Shown piece by piece: positions 1-8,697 of a stretch of 64,000 nucleotides of DNA (position 1 is the stretch's first letter; each line of letters starts with the position of its first letter). The DNA is from Acuticoccus sp. I52.16.1 (GTDB taxonomy: Bacteria; Pseudomonadota; Alphaproteobacteria; Rhizobiales; Amorphaceae), in the NCBI RefSeq assembly GCF_022865125.1, contig NZ_CP094833.1, positions 33,479-97,478 of the forward strand. Reading direction: 5' to 3'. The notes under the pieces were generated by a model, which saw only the letters and a list, made by a program, of their open reading frames with translations, ran no database searches and was not told where the DNA came from. The position numbers were made by a program, and so were the translations under genes.

Positions 1-622
1 TCGCGTGGAGGCCGGTGACGAGGCCGGCCTGGGTGCCCGCGCTCCCCGTCGCGTGGACGATGCGCGAGACGGCGAGGGAGCGCTCGTTCGCCTGGTGCAC
101 CAGCTCCAGCGCGCAGTTGACGTAGCCGAGCGCGCCGGTCGGGTTGGAGCCGCCGCCGGGGATCACGTAGGGACGCCGCCCCTCGGCGCGCAAGCGCGCC
201 GCGGCCGCCTCGCAGGCGGCGACCATGTCGGTCCCGCCCGGCACGTGCTCCAGGGTGGCTGCGTGCAGGCGGTCGAGGAGGACGTTGCCGTTCTGGGTAT
301 AGTCGGGGTCGGTCGAGCCGGTGCGGTCTTCCAGGAGGGCGTGGCAGTCGACCCCGAGGCGCGCCGCGAAGGCCGCGGTCTGGCGCACGTGGTTGGACTG
401 CGTGGCGCCCTGGGTGACGACGACGTCGGCCCCTTGCGCGCTCGCCTCGCCCATCAGGAACTCCAGCTTGCGGGTCTTGTTGCCGCCGGTCGACATGCCG
501 GTGCAGTCGTCCCGCTTGATGAAGAGGCGCGGGCCGCCGAGCTCCTTGGAAAGCCGTTCCATCGGCTCCAGCGGCGTCGGCAGGTGGGCGAGGTGGTGGC
601 GCGGGAAGCGGGCGAGGTGCAT
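1..622 (-). CDS. PLP-dependent D-cysteine desulfhydrase / L-cysteate sulfo-lyase family enzyme (3' part outside window)
   Basis: The minus strand gives an uninterrupted reading frame from ATG at 622 to the window edge (about 207 residues). The C-terminal third is missing. The N-terminus ([19 protein letters not shown]) and the PLP-lysine region ([12 protein letters not shown], with KRDD just before) are typical of the fold-type II PLP enzymes DcyD and Cuy[10 protein letters not shown] motif and a GGGSNP phosphate-binding loop follow. Family members release sulfide from D-cysteine, or sulfite from L-cysteate. The N-terminus looks more like the marine cysteate lyases, but the sequence alone does not settle the substrate. 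The gene is divergent from ugd across a 273-bp spacer. Confidence 0.85.
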   Translation of the reverse strand, partial: MHLARFPRHHLAHLPTPLEPMERLSKELGGPRLFIKRDDCTGMSTGGNKTRKLEFLMGEASAQGADVVVTQGATQSNHVRQTAAFAARLGVDCHALLEDRTGSTDPDYTQNGNVLLDRLHAATLEHVPGGTDMVAACEAAAARLRAEGRRPYVIPGGGSNPTGALGYVNCALELVHQANERSLAVSRIVHATGSAGTQAGLVTGLHA

Positions 623-895
623 GGAGGGTCCGTGAGGCGTCCGATCGAGGAGGCGCCATGGTCCGGGAAAGCCGCCCGCGGGGCAAGCCGGCGAAGCGAG
701 GCGGTGTGACGGGACGGTGTGGCGGGGCAATGAGGTGGGCCCCTCCCGCGCGGAGCCGCGACGTCACCGCGTTGCCGCGATAGCCGATAAAGGGACGCCG
801 GCGGAGCGGCGGCACCTTGCGCGAATGGTCCCGGTCCTCCATTGCCAAGCGTGAATCGAGCGGGCGGTGTCCCGCGGACAATCTCGGGGAATGTC

Positions 896-2275
896 ATGCG
901 TGTCGTCATGATCGGGACGGGATATGTCGGGCTGGTGTCCGGCGCCTGCTTTGCCGACTTCGGCCACGAGGTCACCTGCATCGACAAGGATGCCGGCAAG
1001 ATCGCCTCGCTCGAGAAAGGCGTGATGCCGATCTACGAGCCCGGCCTCGACGTCCTCGTCGAGCAGAACGTGAAGGCGGGGCGGCTCTCCTTCTCGACCG
1101 AGCCGGATGCGGTGAAGGAGGCCGACGTGGTCTTCCTCGCGGTCGGCACGCCGACGCGGCGCGGCGACGGCCACGCCGACCTCACCTACGTCTACGCCGC
1201 GGCCGAGGAGATCGGCCGGCTGATCACCGGCTATACGGTGATCGTGACCAAGTCGACGGTACCGGTGGGGACCGGCGACGAGGTCGAGGCGATCATCCGC
1301 GGCGTGGCGCCGGAGGCCGAATTCGACGTCGCTTCCAACCCGGAGTTCCTGCGCGAGGGCGCGGCGATCGAGGACTTCAAGCGGCCGGACCGCGTGGTGG
1401 TCGGCGCCGAGACCGAGCGCGCGCTCGCCGTCCTGCGCGACCTCTACCGCCCGCTCTTCCTCAACGAGACGCCCGTGGTCGCGGTGAACCGGCGCACCGC
1501 CGAGCTGACGAAGTACGCCGCCAACGCCTTCCTCGCGACCAAGATCGCCTTCATCAACGAGATCGCCGATCTGTGCGACGTGGTGGGCGCCAACGTGCAG
1601 CAGGTCGCCAAGGGTATCGGCCTCGACAAGCGCATCGGCGGCAAGTTCCTCAACGCCGGCCCCGGCTATGGCGGCTCCTGCTTCCCCAAGGACACGCTCG
1701 CCCTGTCGCGCACCGCGCACCAGGTCGCGAGCCCCGTGACGATCGTCGACTCGGTGATCGCCTCCAACGACAAGCGCAAGGCGGCGATGGCGGACGTGGT
1801 GGTGCGCGCCGCGGGCGGCTCGGTCGCCGGCAAGACGATCGCGGTGCTCGGCCTCACCTTCAAGCCCAACACCGACGACATGCGCGAGGCGCCGAGCCTC
1901 GTCGTGGTGCCGGCGCTGGTGAAGGCGGGGGCGCGCGTGACGGCGTTCGACCCGGAAGGCATGGACGAGGCCAAGAAGCACATCGCCGACGTGACCTTCG
2001 CGCCCAGCGCGCCGGCCTGCCTGGAGGGGGCGGATCTCGCGGTGATCCTGACCGAGTGGGACCAGTTCCGCGCCTTCGACCTGAAGACGATGGCGGAGGG
2101 TCTGAAAGACCGCCTTTTGGTGGACCTGCGCAACATCTATACCCGCGACGAGGCCGAGCGGGCCGGCCTGACCTACGTGTCGGTCGGCCGGCCGGACGCG
2201 GGCAGCGGCGCATCCCTCGGGGCGAAGGTGTCCGACCTCGCCAGGGAGAGGGACGGGCGCGGCGCGGCGCGGTAG
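896..2275 (+). CDS. ugd: UDP-glucose 6-dehydrogenase
   Basis: A 459-residue cytoplasmic enzyme that oxidises UDP-glucose to UDP-glucuronate with two NAD+. The N-terminal Rossmann motif MIGTGYVGLVSG begins at residue 4. The catalytic cysteine lies in GGSCFPKD at about residue 262, and the family NAFLATKIAF helix precedes it. Length is usual for the single-chain bacterial enzyme. An in-frame ATG exists at 842, but ATG 896 has GGGGA five bases upstream and puts the dinucleotide-binding strand at the very start, so 896 is preferred. The next gene, a UDP-glucuronate epimerase, starts 21 bp downstream, so the pair should supply UDP-GlcA and UDP-GalA for the acidic polysaccharide. Confidence 0.95.
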   Translation: MRVVMIGTGYVGLVSGACFADFGHEVTCIDKDAGKIASLEKGVMPIYEPGLDVLVEQNVKAGRLSFSTEPDAVKEADVVFLAVGTPTRRGDGHADLTYVYAAAEEIGRLITGYTVIVTKSTVPVGTGDEVEAIIRGVAPEAEFDVASNPEFLREGAAIEDFKRPDRVVVGAETERALAVLRDLYRPLFLNETPVVAVNRRTAELTKYAANAFLATKIAFINEIADLCDVVGANVQQVAKGIGLDKRIGGKFLNAGPGYGGSCFPKDTLALSRTAHQVASPVTIVDSVIASNDKRKAAMADVVVRAAGGSVAGKTIAVLGLTFKPNTDDMREAPSLVVVPALVKAGARVTAFDPEGMDEAKKHIADVTFAPSAPACLEGADLAVILTEWDQFRAFDLKTMAEGLKDRLLVDLRNIYTRDEAERAGLTYVSVGRPDAGSGASLGAKVSDLARERDGRGAAR

Positions 2276-2296
2276 CAGGGGCCACCTTCGGCCCCC

Positions 2297-3394
2297 ATGA
2301 ACAGAGCCGCCGGCCACGGGCCCGCGGCGCGTGTTGGGAGGCACGTCTTGGACCAGGGAGGCAGGAAGGTTCTCGTCACCGGGACGGCCGGGTTCATCGG
2401 CTATCACGTGGCGCGCCGGCTGGTGGCACGCGGCGACCGGGTGACCGGGTTCGACGTCGTCAACGACTATTACGACGTGAGGCTGAAAGAGGCGCGGCTG
2501 CGTGAGCTGGAGAGCGCCGCCTCGTCCGCGGCGGCGGCGGGGGGCGGGTTCCGCTTCGTGCGGGCCGACCTCGCCGATCAGGCGGCCGTGAACCGGGCGT
2601 TCGCGGACGGCGGCTTCGACCGGGTGATCCACCTCGCCGCCCAGGCCGGGGTGCGCCACAGCCTGACCCACCCGCACGCCTACGTGCACTCCAACCTGGT
2701 GGGCTTCACCAACGTGCTGGAAGCGTGCCGCCACGCCGGGACGGCCCACCTCACCTACGCCTCGACCTCCTCGGTCTACGGCGGCAACACGTCGATGCCG
2801 TTCCGCGAGAGCGACGGGGTCGACCACCCGCTGCAGTTCTATGCCGCCACCAAGCGGGCGAACGAGCTGATGGCGCACGCCTACAGCCACCTCTTCGCGC
2901 TGCCGACGACGGGCCTGCGCTTCTTCACCGTCTACGGCCCGTGGGGGCGGCCGGACATGGCGCTCTTCCTGTTCACGCGGGCGATGCTGGCGGGCGAGCC
3001 GATCCCGGTCTTCAACCACGGCAACCACACGCGCGATTTCACCTACGTCGACGACATCGCCGAAGGCGTGATCCGCGCCTCGGACGACGTCGCCACGCCC
3101 GACCTCGGCTTCGACGCGGCGCGGCCGGATCCGTCACGCTCCTCGGCGCCGTTCCGGATCTTCAACATCGGCAACAACCAGCCGGTGAAGCTGTCGGCCT
3201 ATATCGACGCCCTGGAAGAGGCGCTGGGGGTGACGGCCGAGCGCGAGCTGCTGCCGTTACAGCCCGGCGACGTGCCGGACACCTTCGCCGACGTCTCGGC
3301 GCTGGAGGCCGCCATCGGCTACCGTCCGTCCACCCCGGTGAAGGAGGGCGTGGCGCGCTTCGTGGAGTGGTACCGGTCCTACTACGGCGTGTAG
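2297..3394 (+). CDS. NAD-dependent UDP-glucuronate 4-epimerase (SDR family)
   Basis: An extended short-chain dehydrogenase of 365 residues from ATG 2297. The nucleotide-binding loop GTAGFIG is near residue 29. STSSVYGG and the catalytic YAATK follow in the middle, then the [14 protein letters not shown] segment characteristic of LspL/Gla-type UDP-glucuronate/galacturonate epimerases. TTG at 2348 is a likely alternative start: GGGAGG lies a few bases upstream, and it gives 348 residues, closer to the family size of about 335-340. The gene sits directly behind ugd and probably converts its product to UDP-galacturonate. Confidence 0.9.
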   Translation: MNRAAGHGPAARVGRHVLDQGGRKVLVTGTAGFIGYHVARRLVARGDRVTGFDVVNDYYDVRLKEARLRELESAASSAAAAGGGFRFVRADLADQAAVNRAFADGGFDRVIHLAAQAGVRHSLTHPHAYVHSNLVGFTNVLEACRHAGTAHLTYASTSSVYGGNTSMPFRESDGVDHPLQFYAATKRANELMAHAYSHLFALPTTGLRFFTVYGPWGRPDMALFLFTRAMLAGEPIPVFNHGNHTRDFTYVDDIAEGVIRASDDVATPDLGFDAARPDPSRSSAPFRIFNIGNNQPVKLSAYIDALEEALGVTAERELLPLQPGDVPDTFADVSALEAAIGYRPSTPVKEGVARFVEWYRSYYGV

Positions 3395-3412
3395 CCGCGT
3401 CACGGGACGCGG
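3395..3412 (+). terminator. Terminator-like hairpin after the ugd-epimerase pair
   Basis: CCGCGTC, a four-base loop and GACGCGG form a perfect 7-bp stem right after the epimerase stop codon. There is no T-tract, so intrinsic termination would be weak. The position between convergent transcription units supports a 3'-end role. Confidence 0.45.
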
Positions 3413-3451
3413 GGGGCGGCGACCGGGGCCGGCGCGGCCACGCGCCGGGGT

Positions 3452-3658
3452 CTACTCGCTGGGCGTCAGGGGCGTCGCGTGGATGCCGGGGCCGCGGCGG
3501 CCGATGCGGTCGGCGCTCGCCCAGTCGGGCCACCAGCCGGCCCTCTCCAGGCCGACGACGACCACCACCAGGACGGCGACGCCCACCAGGGCGAATAGGA
3601 GCCGGCGCGACGGCCGGCGCCGCGCCCACATCACCATCCGCAGCCACCACAGGTCCAT
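3452..3658 (-). CDS. Small single-pass membrane protein, unknown function
   Basis: A 68-residue frame with a basic N-terminal stretch (WARRRPSRR), one strongly hydrophobic segment at about residues 21-36 (LLFALVGVAVLVVVVVG), then a short region with two tryptophans and a charged tail. The positive-inside pattern suggests the N-terminus faces the cytoplasm. It lies 24 bp downstream of the malate synthase gene on the same strand and may be co-transcribed. Short proteins of this shape are common in alphaproteobacteria. No function can be assigned. Confidence 0.6.
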   Translation of the reverse strand: MDLWWLRMVMWARRRPSRRLLFALVGVAVLVVVVVGLERAGWWPDWASADRIGRRGPGIHATPLTPSE

Positions 3659-3682
3659 GGCCGTCCCCGCCGGCGCGCCCCC

Positions 3683-5824
3683 TCAGGCCGCCTTCGCCTC
3701 GCGGCGGTAGCGGTGCAGGATCGGCTCGGTGTAGCCCGACGGCTGCGCCGCACCCTCCAGGATCAGCGCCCGCGTGGCGCGGAAGGCGGTGCCGTCGAAG
3801 GACGGGGCCATCGGCGTGTAGTTGGCGTCGCCCGCGTTCTGCGCGTCGACCTTCTCGGCCATGCGCCTCAGCGAGGCCTCGACCTCCTCCTCGGTGATCA
3901 GCCCGTGCATCAGCCAGTTGGCGAGGAGCTGGGCGGAGATGCGCAGGGTGGCGCGGTCTTCCATCAGGCCGACGTCGTTGATGTCGGGCACCTTGGAGCA
4001 GCCGATCCCCTGGTCCACCCAGCGCACCACGTAGCCCAGCATCGACTGGCAGCTGTCGTCGAGCGCGCGCGCGACCGTCTCCGGGTCGAGATTGCGCCCG
4101 GCCAGCAGCGGCGGCGTCAGCAGCGTCTCCTGCGAGGCCGGCGCCCGGCCGGCGATCTCGGCCTGGCGCGCGCCCACGTCGACCGCGTGGTAGTGCGTGG
4201 CGTGCAGCGTCGCCGCCGTCGGCGAAGGCACCCATGCGGTGTTGGCGCCGGCCGTCGGGTGGCCGATCTTGGCCTCCAGCATCTCCGCCATCTTGTCCGG
4301 CTTGGCCCACATGCCCTTGCCGATCTGCCCATGCCCCGGCAGCCCCGCGGTCAGGCCGGCGTCGACGTTGTTGTCCTCGTAGGTGAGGAGCCAGGGGGCC
4401 GACTTCATCTCGTCCTTGGGGATCACCGGGCCCGCCTTCATGGCGGTGTGGATCTCGTCGCCGGTGCGGTCGAGGAAGCCGGTGTTGATGAACACCAGGC
4501 GGTCCTTCACCTCGGCCATAGCGGCCAGGAGGTTGGCCGAGGTGCGCCGCTCCTCGTCCATCACGCCGAGCTTCACGGTGTTCTCCGGCAGGCCCAGGAT
4601 CGTCTCGACCCGGGCATAGAGGTCGCGTGCGAAGGCGACCTCGTCCGGGCCGTGCATCTTCGGCTTCACCACGTAGACCGAGCCGGCGCGCGAGTTGCGA
4701 AGCCCCTCGGTCTTGGCGAGGTCGTGCATCGCGCAGGCGACGGTCACGGCGGCGTCGAGCATGCCCTCGGGCGTCTCCTCGCCGTCCAGCATGACGGCGT
4801 CGGTGGTCATCAGGTGGCCGACATTGCGCACCAGCAGGAGGGCGCGGCCGGGCAGCGTCACCGTCTCGCCCGACGGCGTGCGCACCTCGAGATCCGGGTT
4901 GAGGCGGCGCGTCATCGTCTGCCCGCCCTTCTGGAAGGTCTCGGCGAGGTCGCCCTTCATCAGGCCGAGCCAGTTGCGATAGACCAGCACCTTGTCCTCG
5001 GCGTCGACCGCGGCGACCGAGTCCTCGCAGTCCTGGATGGCGGTCATCGCCGATTCCATGATCACGTCCGACAGCCCGGCCGGGTGCGAGGCGCCGACCT
5101 CGGTCGAGGGGTCGACGGCGAGGATCACGTGCAGCCCGTTGTGCCTCAGCACATAGCGCACCGCCTCGCCCTCGCCGATCGCGCCGACATACTCGACCCC
5201 CGCGGCGAACGGCACCGGCGTGCCGCCGACCTCGGCGAGGAGCTCGCGCCGGTCGGCCCGGTAGTGCGTGACCTCGGCGTGCGAGCCCGCCGCCAGCGGC
5301 AGCCGCTCGTCGAGGAACTTCGCCGCCCACGCGACCACCTTGGCGCCGCGCTCGGAATCGTAGCGCGAGCCGGCCGCCGCGCCCGGAATGGCGTCGGTGC
5401 CGTAGAGCGCGTCGTACAGGCTGCCCCAGCGCGCGTTGGCGGCGTTGAGGGCGAAGCGCGCGTTGGAGACCGGCACCACCAGCTGCGGCCCGGCGATCTC
5501 GGCGATCTCGGGGTCGACGTTGCGGGTGGTGACCTCGAAGGGGGCGGGGGCGGGCTTCAGGTAGCCGATCTCGGTCAGGAAGGCGATCTGGGCCGCGGTG
5601 TCGTAGGGCTTGCCCTTCTGCGTCTCGTTCCAGGCGTCGATCTCGGCCTGGAGACGGTCGCGCTCGGCCAGCAGCGACCGGTTCCGGGGGGCGAGATCCT
5701 TCAAGAGTGCGGCATAGCCGGACCAGAAGGCGTCCGCCGTGACCCCGGTCAGGACCTCGTCCTCGATCAGCCGGGCCAGCGGCTCGGCCACGGTCAGACC
5801 ATGGCGCTCGACGGTCTCGCTCAT
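3683..5824 (-). CDS. glcB: Malate synthase G
   Basis: A 713-residue enzyme, the normal length for the monomeric G isoform (about 720), that condenses glyoxylate with acetyl-CoA to malate. The conserved core is present throughout: GTDAIPGAA, DCEDSVAAVDAEDK, FINTGFLDRTGDEIHT and SAPWLLTYEDNN. ATG 5824 is preceded by GGGAGACGAGG on the coding strand, and family homology begins there. The frame stays open further upstream (to 6829), but that part is non-coding in character. Because the protein is the stand-alone G form, glycolate or allantoin-type glyoxylate use is as likely as a glyoxylate shunt. No isocitrate lyase is seen nearby. Confidence 0.95.
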   Translation of the reverse strand: MSETVERHGLTVAEPLARLIEDEVLTGVTADAFWSGYAALLKDLAPRNRSLLAERDRLQAEIDAWNETQKGKPYDTAAQIAFLTEIGYLKPAPAPFEVTTRNVDPEIAEIAGPQLVVPVSNARFALNAANARWGSLYDALYGTDAIPGAAAGSRYDSERGAKVVAWAAKFLDERLPLAAGSHAEVTHYRADRRELLAEVGGTPVPFAAGVEYVGAIGEGEAVRYVLRHNGLHVILAVDPSTEVGASHPAGLSDVIMESAMTAIQDCEDSVAAVDAEDKVLVYRNWLGLMKGDLAETFQKGGQTMTRRLNPDLEVRTPSGETVTLPGRALLLVRNVGHLMTTDAVMLDGEETPEGMLDAAVTVACAMHDLAKTEGLRNSRAGSVYVVKPKMHGPDEVAFARDLYARVETILGLPENTVKLGVMDEERRTSANLLAAMAEVKDRLVFINTGFLDRTGDEIHTAMKAGPVIPKDEMKSAPWLLTYEDNNVDAGLTAGLPGHGQIGKGMWAKPDKMAEMLEAKIGHPTAGANTAWVPSPTAATLHATHYHAVDVGARQAEIAGRAPASQETLLTPPLLAGRNLDPETVARALDDSCQSMLGYVVRWVDQGIGCSKVPDINDVGLMEDRATLRISAQLLANWLMHGLITEEEVEASLRRMAEKVDAQNAGDANYTPMAPSFDGTAFRATRALILEGAAQPSGYTEPILHRYRREAKAA

Positions 5825-6049
5825 CCTCGTCTCCCAATCTCTTGTCGTCGTCCGCCGACTGCGGCGCGGCGTTGCGTGAGGCGTTCTTAGAATAGAACGG
5901 TAAGGACGTGAAATACCGGCGCCGAGGCCGAGGCCTAGGGGAGGAGCCGTGGGCTCGAGCCTCGGTGGGCGGGAGCGCCGTCGCGTGTGGTCGTGCGCGG
6001 GCGACTGTGCTGGGCTGGGTGGGCGGCGAACGCAGGAAAGGACAGCGGC

Positions 6050-6790
6050 ATGGCGAGCGAGGGCGAGGGCGACGGCGGGCCGAGGATCCTCGGGGTCCTC
6101 GGCGGGATGGGGCCGGAGGCGACCATCCTCCTGATGCAGCGGATCCTCGAGGCGACGCCGGCACCCGCCGGACGGCCGCGCGACGATGCCGACCACCTGC
6201 CGCTGCTGGTCGACAACAACACCCAGGTGCCCTCGCGCATCCGCCACCTCGTCGAGGGCACCGGCGAGGACCCCGGCCCCACCCTCGCCGCCATGGCCCG
6301 GCGGCTCGAGGCGGCCGGCGCCGCCGCGCTGGCGATGCCCTGCAACACCGCCCACGCCTATGCCGGTGCCATCCGCGAGGCGGTGCGCCTCCCCTTCCTC
6401 GACATGGTGGCGCTGACGGCCGACGCCGCCGCGCCGCTTCCTGCCGGACCGGCCGGCATCCTGGCCTCGCCGGCGACGCGGATCACCGGGATCTTCGCCG
6501 CGGCGTTCGCGGCGCGGGGCCGGGAGGTGATCCATCCGGCCGACGAGGCGGCGATGCTGGGGGCGATCCGGGCGGTGAAGGCCGGGCAGGGGGAGCGGGC
6601 GCGCCCGGTGCTCGAGGCGGCCGCCGCCGAACTCGCGGGCGCCGGGGCCGCGGTGCTGATCGTCGGCTGCAGCGAGTTCTCGCTGCTGTCGCGCGGCCTC
6701 GCCGCGACGGTCCCGGTCATCGACACGCTCGACGTGCTCGCCGTCGCGGCGGTGCGCTTCGCCCTGGCGCCGCGGCCGCTCCCGGCATGA
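6050..6790 (+). CDS. Aspartate/glutamate racemase family protein
   Basis: 246 residues with the two-cysteine, cofactor-free racemase architecture: GVLGGMGPEAT at the N-terminus, the first catalytic cysteine in MPCNTAHAY, and the second in VGCSEFSLL near the C-terminus. Both acid/base cysteines are present, so the enzyme should be active. The preferred ATG (6050) has AGGAAAGGA about nine bases upstream. A longer in-frame start at 5987 adds only a Gly/Ala/Trp-rich leader. Substrate may be aspartate, glutamate or another amino acid; the family is broad. A 10-bp hairpin follows the stop codon. Confidence 0.88.
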   Translation: MASEGEGDGGPRILGVLGGMGPEATILLMQRILEATPAPAGRPRDDADHLPLLVDNNTQVPSRIRHLVEGTGEDPGPTLAAMARRLEAAGAAALAMPCNTAHAYAGAIREAVRLPFLDMVALTADAAAPLPAGPAGILASPATRITGIFAAAFAARGREVIHPADEAAMLGAIRAVKAGQGERARPVLEAAAAELAGAGAAVLIVGCSEFSLLSRGLAATVPVIDTLDVLAVAAVRFALAPRPLPA

Positions 6791-6809
6791 CGGTCCGTCA
6801 CCTCGAGGC

Positions 6810-6840
6810 GCCCGCCGCCGCGGCCGCATCGGCGGCGGGC
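6810..6840 (+). terminator. Terminator-like hairpin behind the racemase gene
   Basis: GCCCGCCGCC and GGCGGCGGGC form a perfect 10-bp stem around an 11-base loop, starting about 20 bp after the racemase stop. No U-run follows, so Rho or pausing would be needed for termination. Confidence 0.5.
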
Positions 6841-7207
6841 AGCGCCTCGATCCGGCGCGGCACCGCGTCCGTCACCGCCGCGGGGGGCAGCGCGCCACGG
6901 CGCAGGGCGCGCTGCCGATCGCCGAGGCGAGGGCGGGAGAAGACGCGAGAGGACGGGGCGGGAAAGGCTCGGGGCCGCTTCGCCGGGCGCCGGCGAACCT
7001 GCGTCGCGCGAAGTGCGGCGAGCGAAGTGGAAGGCCGGCGCGGGCCGGGGAAGGGTTCCGCGCCCGCCTCCCACACTTGACGCCTTCCACCGAACGCGGT
7101 CCAAACCGCTGGCGTCCCCGTGGCCCGGATCCCGCGGCCGGGAGGGCGTGCCAGACCCTCGGCCGCGCCCGTCCCGGCGCCGCCCCCCGCGGAACCCAAG
7201 GTGAGAC
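6841..7207. other. Intergenic region upstream of the sugar-acid operon
   Basis: About 370 bp without a convincing gene. Frames in it are high-GC shadows rich in Arg/Pro. TTGACG at 7077-7082 could be a -35 element for the operon starting at 7208, but the hexamer 17 bp later matches a -10 poorly. No terminator, RNA gene or repeat is obvious. Confidence 0.35.
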
Positions 7208-7999
7208 GTGCCACACTCCCGCTCCCTCAAACGACGCCTCGCCGCCAAGGATCTCTTGTTCGGCTCCTGGAACCAGCTCGGCTATCCGCAGACGACCGAG
7301 ATCCAGGCCCGCGCCGCCTTCGACTTCTGTGCCATCGACATGGAGCACACCTCCATCGGCACGCACGAGCTGCTCAACTCGATCCAGATCAGCCAGCTCG
7401 CCGGCCAGCCCGTCCTGGTGCGCGTCTCCGGCCATGACCCGCTCTACGCCAAGCGCGCGCTGGACGCGGGCGCCGACGGCATCATCTGTCCCATGGTCGA
7501 GACCGTCGAGCAGGCCGAGCGGGCGCGCGACAGCGTCTACTACGCGCCGCGCGGCAGCCGTGGCGTCGGCCTCGCCCGCGCGCAAGGCTTCGGCCTCGAC
7601 TTCGACGGCTACCGCGACGCCAGCGACGACGAGCTGGTGCTGATCGTCCAGATCGAGCACTGGCGCGGCGCGGAAAACCTCGAGAAGATCCTCGACGTCG
7701 ACGGGGTCGACGGCTTCCTGGTCGGCCCCTACGACCTCTCCGCCTCGTTCGGCAAGCCCGGCAAGTTCGACGATCCGGACGTCGCCGCCGCGCTCAGCCG
7801 CATCGGCTCGATCGTCAAGGAGCACGACAAGCCCTCCGGGCTCCACGTCGTCCACCCGGACCGCGAGAACCTGAAGAAACGCGTCGCGGAAGGCTACCGC
7901 TTCATCGCCTACGGGACCGACATGCTGCTCTTCGCCAGAGCCGTCGCCGAGACGACGGACCACTTCGCCGAATTGCGCGCGCAGGACCCGGCCGCCTGA
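7208..7999 (+). CDS. HpcH/HpaI family class II aldolase
   Basis: 263 residues, usual for metal-dependent pyruvate aldolases such as HpaI and GarL, which make or cleave 2-keto-3-deoxy acids. Visible motifs are DMEHTS at residues 44-49, LVRVSGHDP with the pyruvate-site Arg at about 72, CPMVET at 94-99, and the metal ligands Glu150 (VQIEHW) and Asp176 (VGPYDLSASFG). The stop codon overlaps the ATG of the CMP-sugar synthetase gene by one base, so translation is coupled. That context suggests a synthetic (aldol-forming) role making a keto-deoxy sugar acid, in place of the usual catabolic cleavage. This role is inferred. Confidence 0.9.
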   Translation: MPHSRSLKRRLAAKDLLFGSWNQLGYPQTTEIQARAAFDFCAIDMEHTSIGTHELLNSIQISQLAGQPVLVRVSGHDPLYAKRALDAGADGIICPMVETVEQAERARDSVYYAPRGSRGVGLARAQGFGLDFDGYRDASDDELVLIVQIEHWRGAENLEKILDVDGVDGFLVGPYDLSASFGKPGKFDDPDVAAALSRIGSIVKEHDKPSGLHVVHPDRENLKKRVAEGYRFIAYGTDMLLFARAVAETTDHFAELRAQDPAA

Positions 8000-8697
8000 T
8001 GGCTCCCGTCATCGCGATCGTGCCCATGAAGGGGCACTCGGCGCGGGTGCCGAAGAAGAACCTGAAGCCGATGTGCGGGCGCCCGCTCTATCACTGGATC
8101 ACTAGGACGCTGCTGGCCGCGGACGGCGTCGACCGCGTGGTGATCGAGACCGATGCCGACGAGATCGAGGCGGACGTCGCCGCCAGCTTCCCCCAGATCG
8201 AGGTGCTGCGCCGGCCGGTGCACCTCCACGGCGACGACGTCCCGATGAACGCCGTCCTCGACGACGCGATGCGCCAGCTCGAGGCCCGGCTCGATACGGG
8301 GGCGGTCTTCCTGCAGTCGCACTCGACCAACCCGCTTCTGAAATCCGCGACCGTGGCCGCGGCGCTGGCGCGCTACCTGGCGCCGGGCGACCACGACAGC
8401 CTCTTTGCGGTGACGCGCTGGCAGACGCGCTTCTTCTGGGCCGACGGCCGGCCGGTGAACCACAACCCCGACGAACTCCTGCCGACCCAGGACCTGCCGC
8501 CGCTCTACGAGGAGAACTCCAACCTCTACGTCTTCACCCGCGAGAGCTTCGACAAGCGCGGCCACCGCATCGGCACCGCCCCGAAGATGTACGAGATGGA
8601 ATATATCGAGGCCGTCGATATCGACGAGATCCAGCACTTCGACCTCGCCGAGGCGCTGCTCGAGCGGGCCATCGCCCGCGGCGAGGTGAGCGCCTGA
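7999..8697 (+). CDS. Acylneuraminate/KDO-type cytidylyltransferase (CMP-sugar synthetase)
   Basis: A 232-residue nucleotidyltransferase. The N-terminal CTP-binding signature appears as PMKGHSARVPKKNLKPMCG, a variant of the PxRGGSxxxPxKN loop in NeuA/KdsB proteins. VFLQSHSTNPLL corresponds to the sugar-side LQPTxPLR strand. Such enzymes attach CMP to 2-keto-3-deoxy sugar acids before transfer into surface glycans. The preceding gene encodes a pyruvate aldolase and the following two encode a dehydrogenase and a phosphatase, all overlapping, so its substrate is probably the product of that aldolase. The exact sugar is unknown. Confidence 0.88.
   Translation: MAPVIAIVPMKGHSARVPKKNLKPMCGRPLYHWITRTLLAADGVDRVVIETDADEIEADVAASFPQIEVLRRPVHLHGDDVPMNAVLDDAMRQLEARLDTGAVFLQSHSTNPLLKSATVAAALARYLAPGDHDSLFAVTRWQTRFFWADGRPVNHNPDELLPTQDLPPLYEENSNLYVFTRESFDKRGHRIGTAPKMYEMEYIEAVDIDEIQHFDLAEALLERAIARGEVSA

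Noticed and set aside
764-3028. Long minus-strand frame (754 codons) opposite ugd and the epimerase
   Set aside because: Antisense shadow of GC-rich codons; Arg/His-rich, no domain, and the plus strand encodes two clear enzymes.
2297-3394. rmlB (dTDP-glucose 4,6-dehydratase) candidate
   Set aside because: The sugar SDR here has the uronate-epimerase pattern ([14 protein letters not shown]), and the one at 10734 also lacks the RmlB TDEVYG segment.
3162-6164. 1000-codon minus-strand frame overlapping malate synthase in another phase
   Set aside because: Out-of-phase shadow; malate synthase G homology is entirely in the frame 3683-5824.
6798-7214. Possible 138-codon gene in the spacer before the aldolase
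   Set aside because: No ribosome-binding site, low-complexity Ala/Gly/Pro/Arg composition, no family resemblance.
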